From positions 1 to 64,000 of the forward strand of contig JBBQJP010000011.1 in assembly GCA_038326025.1 (NCBI GenBank): 64,000 bases of DNA, written 5' to 3'. The stretch is from CAISIP01 sp038326025. GTDB lineage: Bacteria; Pseudomonadota; Gammaproteobacteria; Burkholderiales; Burkholderiaceae_C. The notes beneath the pieces are model-generated. The model saw nothing but the letters and a program-made list of their open reading frames with translations, made no database searches and was not told the origin of the DNA. Positions 1 through 5,470 of the stretch are shown here, one piece after another. Position numbers and translations under genes: made by a program. The first letter of the stretch is position 1, and each line of letters begins with the position of its first letter.

Positions 1-2
1 GT

Positions 3-686
3 TCAAAGGGCAGCATTCCCCTGAAATTCAAGGCCTACGGCGTCACGACCAACCCGGCCAGCGACACGGAGCCAGACGAAGGGCAGAACCGGTCCGGCAA
101 GAATCCACTGACTGGCGAGGAACTGCGGACCTATTGGCGCGGCATCAAGGAAGTCGACGGATTCCCGGGCGCCCTACTCCGGCTTCACCTGCTGACCGGT
201 GGCCAGCGCATCCAACACTTGGCCACCCTGCTGACGTCCAATAGCGGCGAGGACAGCATCGTGTTGATCGACGCCAAGGGCAGGCCTGGGAAGCCGGCGC
301 GGCGCCATGTGGTGCCACTGTTGCCGGCCGCAGCTACCGCCCTGCGTGAGTGCAAGCCAGCCGGCGAATATGCCCTGTCGACCGATGGCGGCGTCACCCA
401 TGTCGGCGCAACAACCTTGAGCCAGTGGGCGGCGGATGCCGCAGGCGAGATACCCGGGTTTCTGGCGAAGCGGATCCGGTCCGGCGTCGAGACGCTGATG
501 GCCGGTCAAGGCGTATCGCAGGAGGTGCGCGGCCGTCTGCAGTCCCACGGTATCAGCGGCGTGCAGAACACCAGTTACAACGCGCACGACTACCTGGCCG
601 AAAAGCGTGATGCGCTGCGGACCCTGTTCAACTTCCTGCAGCGCAAGACAGGCGCCAAGGTGGTGCCGATCAGGGCAAGAGCATAG
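3..686 (+). CDS. int: Phage/island tyrosine recombinase (integrase), N-terminus outside window
   Basis: C-terminal catalytic domain of a tyrosine recombinase that would integrate and excise the element at the tRNA-Lys gene. The frame is open from base 3, so the N-terminal DNA-binding domain lies to the left of the window. Visible catalytic-domain signatures, in order: box I Arg in LLTGGQRIQHLATLL, a Lys/Arg beta-hairpin (DAKGRPG...ARRHVVPL), the box II Arg in KRIRSGVETLM (Lys replaces the usual first His of HxxR), the His in RLQSHGISGVQ, and the nucleophile Tyr in TSYNAHDYLAEK. This arrangement matches integrases of Burkholderiales islands and prophages. The gene reads into the element, and the other visible element genes follow on the same strand. 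Assignment to the family is firm. The exact attachment specificity is inferred only from the tRNA at 8098. Confidence 0.9.
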   Translation, partial: SKGSIPLKFKAYGVTTNPASDTEPDEGQNRSGKNPLTGEELRTYWRGIKEVDGFPGALLRLHLLTGGQRIQHLATLLTSNSGEDSIVLIDAKGRPGKPARRHVVPLLPAAATALRECKPAGEYALSTDGGVTHVGATTLSQWAADAAGEIPGFLAKRIRSGVETLMAGQGVSQEVRGRLQSHGISGVQNTSYNAHDYLAEKRDALRTLFNFLQRKTGAKVVPIRARA

Positions 687-794
687 AAAACCGCGAAGCC
701 CCTGCGCGATTTTTCAGGGGCAAAGGGCGGGCCAAGGAGGTGTCATCAGCACCACCTGGACCCTGACCACAAACCACTACCAGAGAGTGATCAT

Positions 795-1100
795 ATGGCT
801 CAAGACACTATAAACCGCAAGCGTTCGGTTCCGTGCAAAGTTCTGCCGTTCCGGATCGTCGAAACGCCACCGAGAGAAGATGTGATAAACGCCCTGAGAA
901 CGCTGCTCGCAGGCGCAATCCACGGTCAAGTGACAGGCCTGGCCTTCGTTGCCGTGCTGAAGGGGCGAGATCAGGCATTCATCAGTGATTTCCACGGAAC
1001 GTGCAGCGAGAACCTGACGCACACGAGGGGCGCGCTGCGGCATCTTGATGGCAAGCTGGATTACGCTTTACTCGAGAGCTACGCGCAGGAACGTCGATAG
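795..1100 (+). CDS. Small phage-element protein of unknown function (101 aa)
   Basis: An ORF of 101 residues that follows the integrase after 108 bases and is closed by a clear intrinsic terminator 23 bases past its stop. Composition is mixed, with an N-terminal basic stretch (NRKRSVPCK) and a C-terminal region ending in SYAQERR. No motif that names a function is visible. Its reading direction, its tight position between integrase and terminator, and its normal coding composition support a real gene. It may be a regulator or accessory gene of the element, but that is a guess from position only. Confidence 0.6.
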   Translation: MAQDTINRKRSVPCKVLPFRIVETPPREDVINALRTLLAGAIHGQVTGLAFVAVLKGRDQAFISDFHGTCSENLTHTRGALRHLDGKLDYALLESYAQERR

Positions 1101-1122
1101 CTCTGCTCACATGCGGATTTCC

Positions 1123-1149
1123 AAAACCGGCCACCAGGCCGGTTTTTTT
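1123..1149 (+). terminator. Intrinsic terminator after the 795-1100 gene
   Basis: A 10-bp perfect stem (AAAACCGGCC / GGCCGGTTTT) with an ACCA loop, followed by a run of T to 1149. It ends transcription from the integrase side just before the paired stem-loop region, so the stem-loops and the downstream genes probably have their own promoter. Confidence 0.85.
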
Positions 1150-1176
1150 CTGTCTCTTGAATGCCCACCATAAATC

Positions 1177-1208
1177 GACCGGCCTTTTAGGGGGTTAAAA
1201 GGCCGGTC
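1177..1208. repeat. Stem-loop repeat, copy 1 (conserved core, divergent outer stem)
   Basis: Perfect 13-bp inverted repeat with a GGGGGT loop. The apical 20 bases, CCTTTTAGGGGGTTAAAAGG, are identical to those of copy 2 at 1293-1334, but the outer stem (GACCGG / CCGGTC) is entirely different and still pairs perfectly. A 40-base block after it (1220-1259) matches 1341-1380 at 32 of 40 positions, so stem-loop plus flank form a 121-bp direct repeat. Paired changes in the outer stems indicate selection on a folded structure, in RNA or single-stranded DNA. The location is the non-coding stretch 1101-1408, which holds a terminator and these two repeats and no convincing gene. Confidence 0.9.
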
Positions 1209-1292
1209 CGAAGATTGCAAACTCGCGCCCATGCTGTGGCAATTCGTTGGAGTTCAGCGAAGTCCGCATAGCACGGTCGCAGCGTCCAATTA

Positions 1293-1334
1293 TTGCGGGC
1301 GAACCTTTTAGGGGGTTAAAAGGTTCGCCCGCAA
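1293..1334. repeat. Stem-loop repeat, copy 2 (conserved core, 18-bp perfect stem)
   Basis: Perfect 18-bp inverted repeat around the same GGGGGT loop as copy 1. The outer stem is TTGCGGGCGAA / TTCGCCCGCAA, unrelated in sequence to that of copy 1. The loop centre is 121 bp from that of copy 1. It lies 74 bases upstream of the start of the AlpA-like gene at 1409, so it could be a leader RNA structure, a binding site for that protein, a replication or packaging site, or a recombination site. The sequence does not decide among these. Confidence 0.9.
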
Positions 1335-1408
1335 AAATGAAACTTGCGTCCATTCCGTGGGGATTCGCTGAAGTTCAGCGCGATCCAAACATTCAGAAAG
1401 GACAGAAC

Positions 1409-1609
1409 GTGACGCCACCTGTTTACACCATCGAAGAGTTCAAGAAGACCTACAAGCTCGGTCACACAAAGACCTTCGAAGAAATCAGCTCTGGCCGACT
1501 GCAGACCTACAACGTAGGCCGGCGCCGGTACATCAGTGGGCGCGCTGCAGAAGCGTGGCAACGCAGCTACGAGGAGCAGGCCAGCAGCGCGAAGGCGCCA
1601 GTCGCATGA
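1409..1609 (+). CDS. AlpA/excisionase-like helix-turn-helix protein (66 aa)
   Basis: A small DNA-binding protein of the MerR-like AlpA/Xis type, judged from its pattern: YTIEEFKKTYKLGHTKTFEE, then a basic wing SSGRLQTYNVGRRRYISG and a short C-terminal helix ending in EAWQRSYEEQ. Such proteins act as recombination directionality factors or as transcriptional activators of integrase genes. I chose the GTG at 1409, preceded by AGAAAGGAC, rather than an upstream ATG at 1247, because the extra 54 residues would run through the stem-loop repeat and show no conserved pattern. The stop overlaps the next start (ATGA). Its position right after the repeats makes them candidate binding sites. Confidence 0.65.
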   Translation: MTPPVYTIEEFKKTYKLGHTKTFEEISSGRLQTYNVGRRRYISGRAAEAWQRSYEEQASSAKAPVA

Positions 1610-1878
1610 GCCTTCCAACCATGGCGCGAAAAACCATTAAAAAGCGCGGCCAAAAGGCTTCCGAAAGCGCGGAACACCGCCTGGTGCAGCTTGCCAGGCG
1701 GTGCAACCTATTCGTCCGCTTCGATGCTGACTTGAAGTGCTCCGGCGGTGAATACATCACCCTAGTCGACGGCGCTGGGAATGTTGCGCACCAGTGCGGA
1801 TTCGTCTCACTTGCCTCGATCTGGATAGCCAAGAGACTGAAAGCAGGCGCGGACGGAAAGGGGCGGCCCCATGCGTGA
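1606..1878 (+). CDS. Phage-element protein of unknown function (90 aa)
   Basis: Starts at the ATG that overlaps the stop of the AlpA-like gene (ATGA, 1606-1609) and ends 8 bases inside the replication gene, so it is probably translated from the same message. The N-terminus is very basic (MARKTIKKRGQK), followed by a region with two Cys and several hydrophobic residues (RFDADLKCSGG, HQCGFVSLASIWIAKRL). No family is recognised. It could be a small nucleic-acid-binding accessory protein. Confidence 0.6.
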   Translation: MSLPTMARKTIKKRGQKASESAEHRLVQLARRCNLFVRFDADLKCSGGEYITLVDGAGNVAHQCGFVSLASIWIAKRLKAGADGKGRPHA

Positions 1879-2782
1879 ATATGGCAAGATCGCGCCCGGA
1901 TTTTGGATTGGCACGACCGGCAAGTCGATGCGCGGAGACCCCACGCTGCAGGTAGTCGCTACGTACCTTGTGACATCCCCGCACGCGACCATGATTGGTG
2001 TCTATCACTGCCCGATTACTTACCTATCGCACGACACTGGCATACCCTTCGAAGGGGCTTCGAAGGCCCTTCGAAGGCTAGAAGAGCTTGGGTTTTGCAG
2101 CTACGACCACGCCAGCGAGGAAATCTTTGTCATTCGTATGGCGGCGTACCAGATCGGAACGGATTTATCGCCCAAGGACAAGCGCTGCGCCGGCATTGCA
2201 AAGCAGCTCCAAGGTGTGTCGTCGAGCCTTTTGCGGCGGTCATTCTTTGCTACATATTCGAGAGCATTTCACCTGCCTGCAACCCTCCCCGATACAGACA
2301 AAATCACCGATCCTGACGAAGCCCCTTCGAAGCCCCTTCGAAGCCAGGAGCAGGAGCAGGAGCAAGAACAAGAACAGGATGCTGGCGGACCGCCGTCAGC
2401 GCCGGATTCGCAGGCAGTGATCACCATCCCGCTGATCGGTGATGGGCAACACGCGGTGACCCAGGGCGACATCGATGCATGGAGCCAAACATACCCCGCA
2501 GTCGATGTGCAGCAGCAGCTGGCGGAGATGCGGGCATGGAGTCAAGCGAATACCGTCAACAGGAAAACACCCAGGGGCATCAACAAGTTCATTGTGGGTT
2601 GGCTTGCACGCGAACAGGACAAGGGGTCCAAGGCGGGATCTGTCGCTTCGATCACAGTGCCGGCCAAAGCTGGCGTTGATCCTGCCTTGGCAAAGATCGA
2701 GGCCGACGACAAGAGGGCGGCGCCAATGCCTGCAGCAGTCCGCGCTCGACTCGCTGAACTTCGAGGGCGACCAATCCAATGA
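1871..2782 (+). CDS. Phage replication protein, O-like (winged-helix N-terminus)
   Basis: A 303-residue replication-initiator-type protein. Residues 1-110 look like the winged-helix domain seen in phage replication proteins (KIAPGFWIGTTGKSMRGD, then two helix-rich segments with SKALRRLEELGF). A low-complexity hinge follows (SKPLRSQ then a run of Glu-Gln pairs). The C-terminal half carries the WSQTYPAVDVQQQLAEMRAW and RGINKFIVGWL pattern common to phage O/DnaT-like proteins, which usually recruits the host helicase. Two clusters of 11-bp-spaced TTCGAA sites lie inside the gene, which resembles the location of the lambda origin inside gene O. The family is inferred from sequence pattern, and the origin role is inferred from the iterons. 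Confidence 0.7.
   Translation: MREYGKIAPGFWIGTTGKSMRGDPTLQVVATYLVTSPHATMIGVYHCPITYLSHDTGIPFEGASKALRRLEELGFCSYDHASEEIFVIRMAAYQIGTDLSPKDKRCAGIAKQLQGVSSSLLRRSFFATYSRAFHLPATLPDTDKITDPDEAPSKPLRSQEQEQEQEQEQDAGGPPSAPDSQAVITIPLIGDGQHAVTQGDIDAWSQTYPAVDVQQQLAEMRAWSQANTVNRKTPRGINKFIVGWLAREQDKGSKAGSVASITVPAKAGVDPALAKIEADDKRAAPMPAAVRARLAELRGRPIQ
2048..2075. repeat. Iteron cluster A: three TTCGAA sites spaced exactly 11 bp
   Basis: TTCGAA occurs at 2048, 2059 and 2070 inside the replication gene, each within a GC-rich 11-bp unit (CCCTTCGAAGG type). Because 11 is not a multiple of 3, each copy is read in a different codon phase, so the repeats are not explained by a repeated peptide. Spacing of about one helical turn is typical of sites bound side by side by an initiator protein. 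Likely part of the element's replication origin (inference). Confidence 0.7.
2326..2342. repeat. Iteron cluster B: two TTCGAA sites spaced 11 bp
   Basis: A second cluster with TTCGAA at 2326 and 2337, again 11 bp apart and embedded in a repeated GAAGCCCCTTC unit. It is 251 bp downstream of the last site of cluster A, just before a short simple-sequence stretch coding Glu-Gln pairs. Taken with cluster A it suggests a bipartite origin inside the replication gene. Confidence 0.6.
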
Positions 2783-2904
2783 CCGCGAGCAACTCGGCGG
2801 CAGCGTGCATCGGTGGCACCCCCCCATCAAAAGGTACTGAGTGGGTGTCGCCAAGTGAGGGGCGAAACGAGTGCGAGATCGCGCTAGTCGCAGGCCCTCC
2901 CAAA

Positions 2905-2936
2905 AGGTGAAGAGGTGAAGAGGTGAAGAGGTGAAT
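2905..2936 (+). repeat. Four tandem 8-bp AGGTGAAG units forming the ribosome-binding region of the next gene
   Basis: AGGTGAAG is repeated three times perfectly and a fourth time as AGGTGAAT. Each unit contains an anti-16S-like AGGTGA, and the fourth contains the GTG start (2931) of the following gene. The gap 2783-2930 holds nothing else recognisable. Unit loss or gain would leave one good Shine-Dalgarno in place, so strong phase variation is not expected, but stacked ribosome sites could raise expression. Confidence 0.75.
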
Positions 2937-3440
2937 GTCAATAAGCCCAGTCAATTGCAAATTGCCCAAGCGCTCGGGCTGTCACAGGCAAGCATCGTGA
3001 AGTACAAGCGCCGGGGCATGCCGATGGAGTCGACCGACGCGGCCGCGACGTGGCACCGTGCGCACGTCAAGATCACAGCCCATCGGATTCCGCAGCTGGC
3101 GACCCCTGCGCAATCGGCGCCGCCAGACGGCTCCAACCCTGAGGCGGCTCGCGCCGTGGCCCTGCTCGACCTGGCGGCCAAGGCACTGACCAGCGGCCAC
3201 GACATCGGCGCGATGGTGCCCGAGCTGCGCCAGGCGTTGCGAGCGGTGCCCGATGTGGCGCGCGCCGGCATGCTGGTCCCCGTGCGGGTATTCGACCTGC
3301 TGACCGGCGACGTGCGAGCCGCGTTGCAGGACGACGAGACAGGCAACGACCAGGTGGCGCAAGCAATGCCAGACGACGAAGCCGCGGCCATGGGTGAATT
3401 CTGGTACCGCTGCGCCGCCGGCGAGATCCGACCAGCATGA
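2931..3440 (+). CDS. Candidate small-terminase-like (Nu1-type) DNA-binding protein
   Basis: A 169-residue protein with an N-terminal helix-turn-helix: QLQIAQALGLSQASIVKYK, then RRGMPM and STDAAATWHRAHV. The combination of an HTH, a GMP motif and a following helix resembles the DNA-recognition domain of lambda Nu1-like small terminase subunits. The remainder is helical with no clear motif. The GTG at 2931 is the start that fits the strong upstream ribosome site. It overlaps the next gene by ATGA. If it is a TerS, the element would carry a packaging-specificity subunit with no large terminase in the visible part, as many phage satellites do. It could instead be a regulator. The fold is fairly supported; the packaging role is inference. 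Confidence 0.45.
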   Translation: MNVNKPSQLQIAQALGLSQASIVKYKRRGMPMESTDAAATWHRAHVKITAHRIPQLATPAQSAPPDGSNPEAARAVALLDLAAKALTSGHDIGAMVPELRQALRAVPDVARAGMLVPVRVFDLLTGDVRAALQDDETGNDQVAQAMPDDEAAAMGEFWYRCAAGEIRPA

Positions 3441-3910
3441 AGCGCGAAGCAATCTCGATGGAACCGACCGCGCTCGCCTGGTGCGTCAAGGCCCTGGATT
3501 GCGATGAGGCTGACGTGCTGGCGATGTGCGAGAGTGGCGATCTTTCGTTCGCACTGCAGGCCGCCCAAGTGCTGGCGCTGCGCCAAAGATACGCGGCCGG
3601 CTCGGATGACGACCACGCCGGCCAGTTCTGCCGGGCCGTGCTCACTGGCTGGGGTGAATCACCGTTCACGGCGCGCCAGCTGCTGGACTGGTGCGCCAAA
3701 ACCAATACGCGAGAGCGGCGCGAAGCCATGACAGCATGCCGCATGTTGTGCCACGCGTCGTCGGACGTAGATCGCGAGCTGACGACTGTGCAGCTCGGAG
3801 TCGCGCTCAAACGCGCTGCCAGCGAAACCGAATCCGCAAAGCTGCGCCTTGAGTCCGCAGGCGCAGCACGCGGGGTCACGCAATGGCAGGTGCGGGGGTT
3901 GCGGGGGTAA
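3437..3910 (+). CDS. Phage-element protein of unknown function (157 aa)
   Basis: Starts at the ATG overlapping the previous stop (ATGA at 3437), so it is translationally coupled to the small-terminase-like gene. The sequence is helix-rich with several Cys and Trp residues (TALAWCVKALDCDEADVLAM, RQLLDWCAKTN, CRMLCH). No family is recognised. Its last codons lie inside a long palindrome that separates the replication/packaging genes from the capsid gene. Position suggests a morphogenesis or packaging accessory role, without direct evidence. Confidence 0.6.
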   Translation: MKREAISMEPTALAWCVKALDCDEADVLAMCESGDLSFALQAAQVLALRQRYAAGSDDDHAGQFCRAVLTGWGESPFTARQLLDWCAKTNTRERREAMTACRMLCHASSDVDRELTTVQLGVALKRAASETESAKLRLESAGAARGVTQWQVRGLRG

Positions 3911-3927
3911 CCCCCGCACCCCCGCAC
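3889..3927. promoter_or_regulatory. Long G/C-rich palindrome between early and capsid genes
   Basis: The sequence GTGCGGGGGTTGCGGGGGT is followed at once by its near-exact reverse complement, with a single-base bulge. The stop codon of the preceding gene lies in the centre. There is no T-run, so it is not a classic intrinsic terminator. It could pause RNA polymerase, block or stabilise the message, or separate the early genes from the capsid gene. Confidence 0.6.
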
Positions 3928-3949
3928 AGGCCCATGTGAGGATGCCGCC

Positions 3950-3988
3950 ATGACCACTCGCATCACCACCTCGGAGCGCAAACCATGA
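3950..3988 (+). CDS. Possible 12-codon leader peptide overlapping the capsid start
   Basis: An ATG at 3950 behind GAGGATG opens a 12-codon reading frame (MTTRITTSERKP) whose TGA overlaps the ATG of the capsid gene (ATGA at 3985-3988). The capsid ATG itself has only a GGAG further upstream (3975-3978), inside this mini-gene. Translational coupling through the leader is plausible. The evidence is spacing and overlap only. Confidence 0.35.
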   Translation: MTTRITTSERKP

Positions 3989-5088
3989 ACACGTTCTACC
4001 GTCAATCCGTACCGCAGGCGCCAGCCGAAAACCGGCTGCTGCCGATCCCCCTGAGCCCGAAGGAGAATCGCAACTATTCGCTGGTTCGAGCCATCGAAGG
4101 CGCGCGCAGCGGTAACCACCGCAACTGCGGCTTTGAGCGCGAGTGCACCCTGGAGATCCAGAACCGCATGGGAGACCTCGACCAGCACGCGCACAGCCTT
4201 TTCGTGCCCGCCAGCGTGCTCGCCCATGGCCAGCGCGATCTGACCGCTGGAACTGCAAGCGCCGGCGGCTACCTGGTGGAAACTGAGGTCGCCGGCGTGC
4301 TCGATTTCCTGCGCCCCAAGTCCGTGGCGCTTGGCCTGGGCGCACAAGTGCTCACTGGCCTGCAAGGAAATCAGGCGTTTGCCCGCACGGCCGGGACCGC
4401 CACCATCACCTGGCTTGCCAACGAAGGCAGCACGGCGACTGAAAGCACACAAACGTTGGGGCAGTTGACCCTGGCGCCAAAGACCGTCAGCGGCTATGTC
4501 GAAAGGTCGCGTCAACACGAGATGCAAGCCGGCCCGCTGGGAGAGCAAATGTTGCGGCGCGATTTGATCGGCGTCCTGATGACTGCCTTTGATGCGGCCG
4601 TATTCAATGGCTCGGGCGTCAGCGGCGAACCGACCGGCATCCTGAATGTTGCCGGCATCGGCACCTTCACCGGCGCATCGCTCGCATATGCCGGCGTGCT
4701 GGAGGCGCAGACTGACATTCTGAACGCCAACGCCTTGAGCGCCGCCGGTGAAGTGTCGTTTGTCTGCCGGCCTGCTGTTGCATCACTGCTGGCCAACCGG
4801 CAGGGTTTCAGCTCGACGGCGCCGATGTGGGCCGGGGCGCTGGATGCTGGCCAGCTCGCCAGCTGCCGCGCGCGATCGACCATGAACGTGCCCGCCGCTA
4901 CGTTGGTGGCCTGCGACTTCACGCAGATTTTGATTGCCGAATGGGGCCCGGGCGCCGTCGAAATCCGGGTAAATCCATATGCGACCGCGAATTTTCAGGC
5001 CGGCATCAAGGGCATTGCCGCATTCTTGACGATCGACGTCGGGATGGTTTCGCCCCTGGCGGCAAGCGTTGCAACGTCGGTGAGCTGA
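3985..5088 (+). CDS. HK97-family phage major capsid protein
   Basis: A 367-residue shell protein. From about residue 85 the sequence carries the typical HK97-fold start (RDLTAGTASAGGYLVETEV), followed by the TWLANEGSTATES and LAPKTVSGYVERSRQ region of the P-domain, AFDAAVFNGSGVSGEPTGIL, and a C-terminal end with AEWGPGAVEIRVNPY. The first 85 residues (with ENRNYSLVRAIEGA) resemble the linker that in many phages joins the head protease or scaffold to the shell domain; no protease domain is present, in this gene or elsewhere in the visible element. The shell domain appears complete. It is preceded by a leader mini-gene and followed after 3 bases by the next gene. Family assignment is strong; whether it makes a functional head alone is unknown. 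Confidence 0.9.
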   Translation: MNTFYRQSVPQAPAENRLLPIPLSPKENRNYSLVRAIEGARSGNHRNCGFERECTLEIQNRMGDLDQHAHSLFVPASVLAHGQRDLTAGTASAGGYLVETEVAGVLDFLRPKSVALGLGAQVLTGLQGNQAFARTAGTATITWLANEGSTATESTQTLGQLTLAPKTVSGYVERSRQHEMQAGPLGEQMLRRDLIGVLMTAFDAAVFNGSGVSGEPTGILNVAGIGTFTGASLAYAGVLEAQTDILNANALSAAGEVSFVCRPAVASLLANRQGFSSTAPMWAGALDAGQLASCRARSTMNVPAATLVACDFTQILIAEWGPGAVEIRVNPYATANFQAGIKGIAAFLTIDVGMVSPLAASVATSVS

Positions 5089-5091
5089 CCC

Positions 5092-5334
5092 ATGAGCGAG
5101 CGCACCACCGTTGAAATTGTGGTCACCAGTCCGCTAGTGGCCTTCGGGCGGGCTTGGCCAACCGGCGAGGTCCTACAGGTCGCGCCATTGGCGGCAAGTC
5201 AACTGATTGCCAGCGGCCGGGCGAAGCTGCAACGCATCGATGACCTGGTGCTGCTGGACGAGGCCGAGAACAGAAACACCGCGCGTGTCTGCGCGCTGGA
5301 GTCGTCGCGCGTGCGTTACCGCGGCGCGCGATAG
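5092..5334 (+). CDS. Small phage protein downstream of capsid (80 aa)
   Basis: Starts 3 bases after the capsid stop, so probably co-translated. It begins MSERTTVEIVVTSPLVAFGR and continues with hydrophobic and charged segments (QVAPLAASQLIASGRAKLQ, DDLVLLDEAENR). Small genes in this position in tailed phages are often head-decoration or head-tail joining proteins, and the sequence has the short-beta/short-helix look of such proteins, but I see no defining motif. Confidence 0.55.
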   Translation: MSERTTVEIVVTSPLVAFGRAWPTGEVLQVAPLAASQLIASGRAKLQRIDDLVLLDEAENRNTARVCALESSRVRYRGAR

Positions 5335-5391
5335 TTTTATGGTCGACCAACAAGGCGGTGCGGGTTGTGAAAAACAGCACCTTGGGCGACA

Positions 5392-5433
5392 GTCAGCGGC
5401 TTCACGTGTACCGAAACGTGAGGCGCGGCTGAC
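5392..5433. repeat. Two-level stem-loop in the capsid/tape-measure gap
   Basis: Outer pairing GTCAGC / GCTGAC and inner pairing TTCACGT / ACGTGAG form a long interrupted stem with a short loop. It lies in the 136-base gap 5335-5470, exactly where most tailed phages would have connector, tail tube and chaperone genes. A 41-codon reading frame (5339-5464) crosses the gap but has no ribosome site and no recognisable features, so I do not call it a gene. There is no T-run after the stem. Confidence 0.5.
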
Positions 5434-5470
5434 ACTAATTTCAGGCTCCAATTCAAGAAAGTGAATTCAC

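Noticed and set aside
1177..1334. CRISPR, retron or integron attC interpretation of the paired stem-loops
   Set aside because: Only two copies, no spacer regularity, no cas, reverse transcriptase or integron integrase gene nearby, and no attC consensus.
1247..1408. Upstream ATG extending the AlpA-like gene through the second stem-loop
   Set aside because: The extension has no conserved pattern and would make the structural repeat coding; the GTG at 1409 has a good ribosome site.
3073..4548. 491-codon minus-strand open frame across the phage genes
   Set aside because: Opposes the capsid and neighbouring genes whose products are recognisable or tightly coupled; the translated product is Arg/Ser-rich without a motif.
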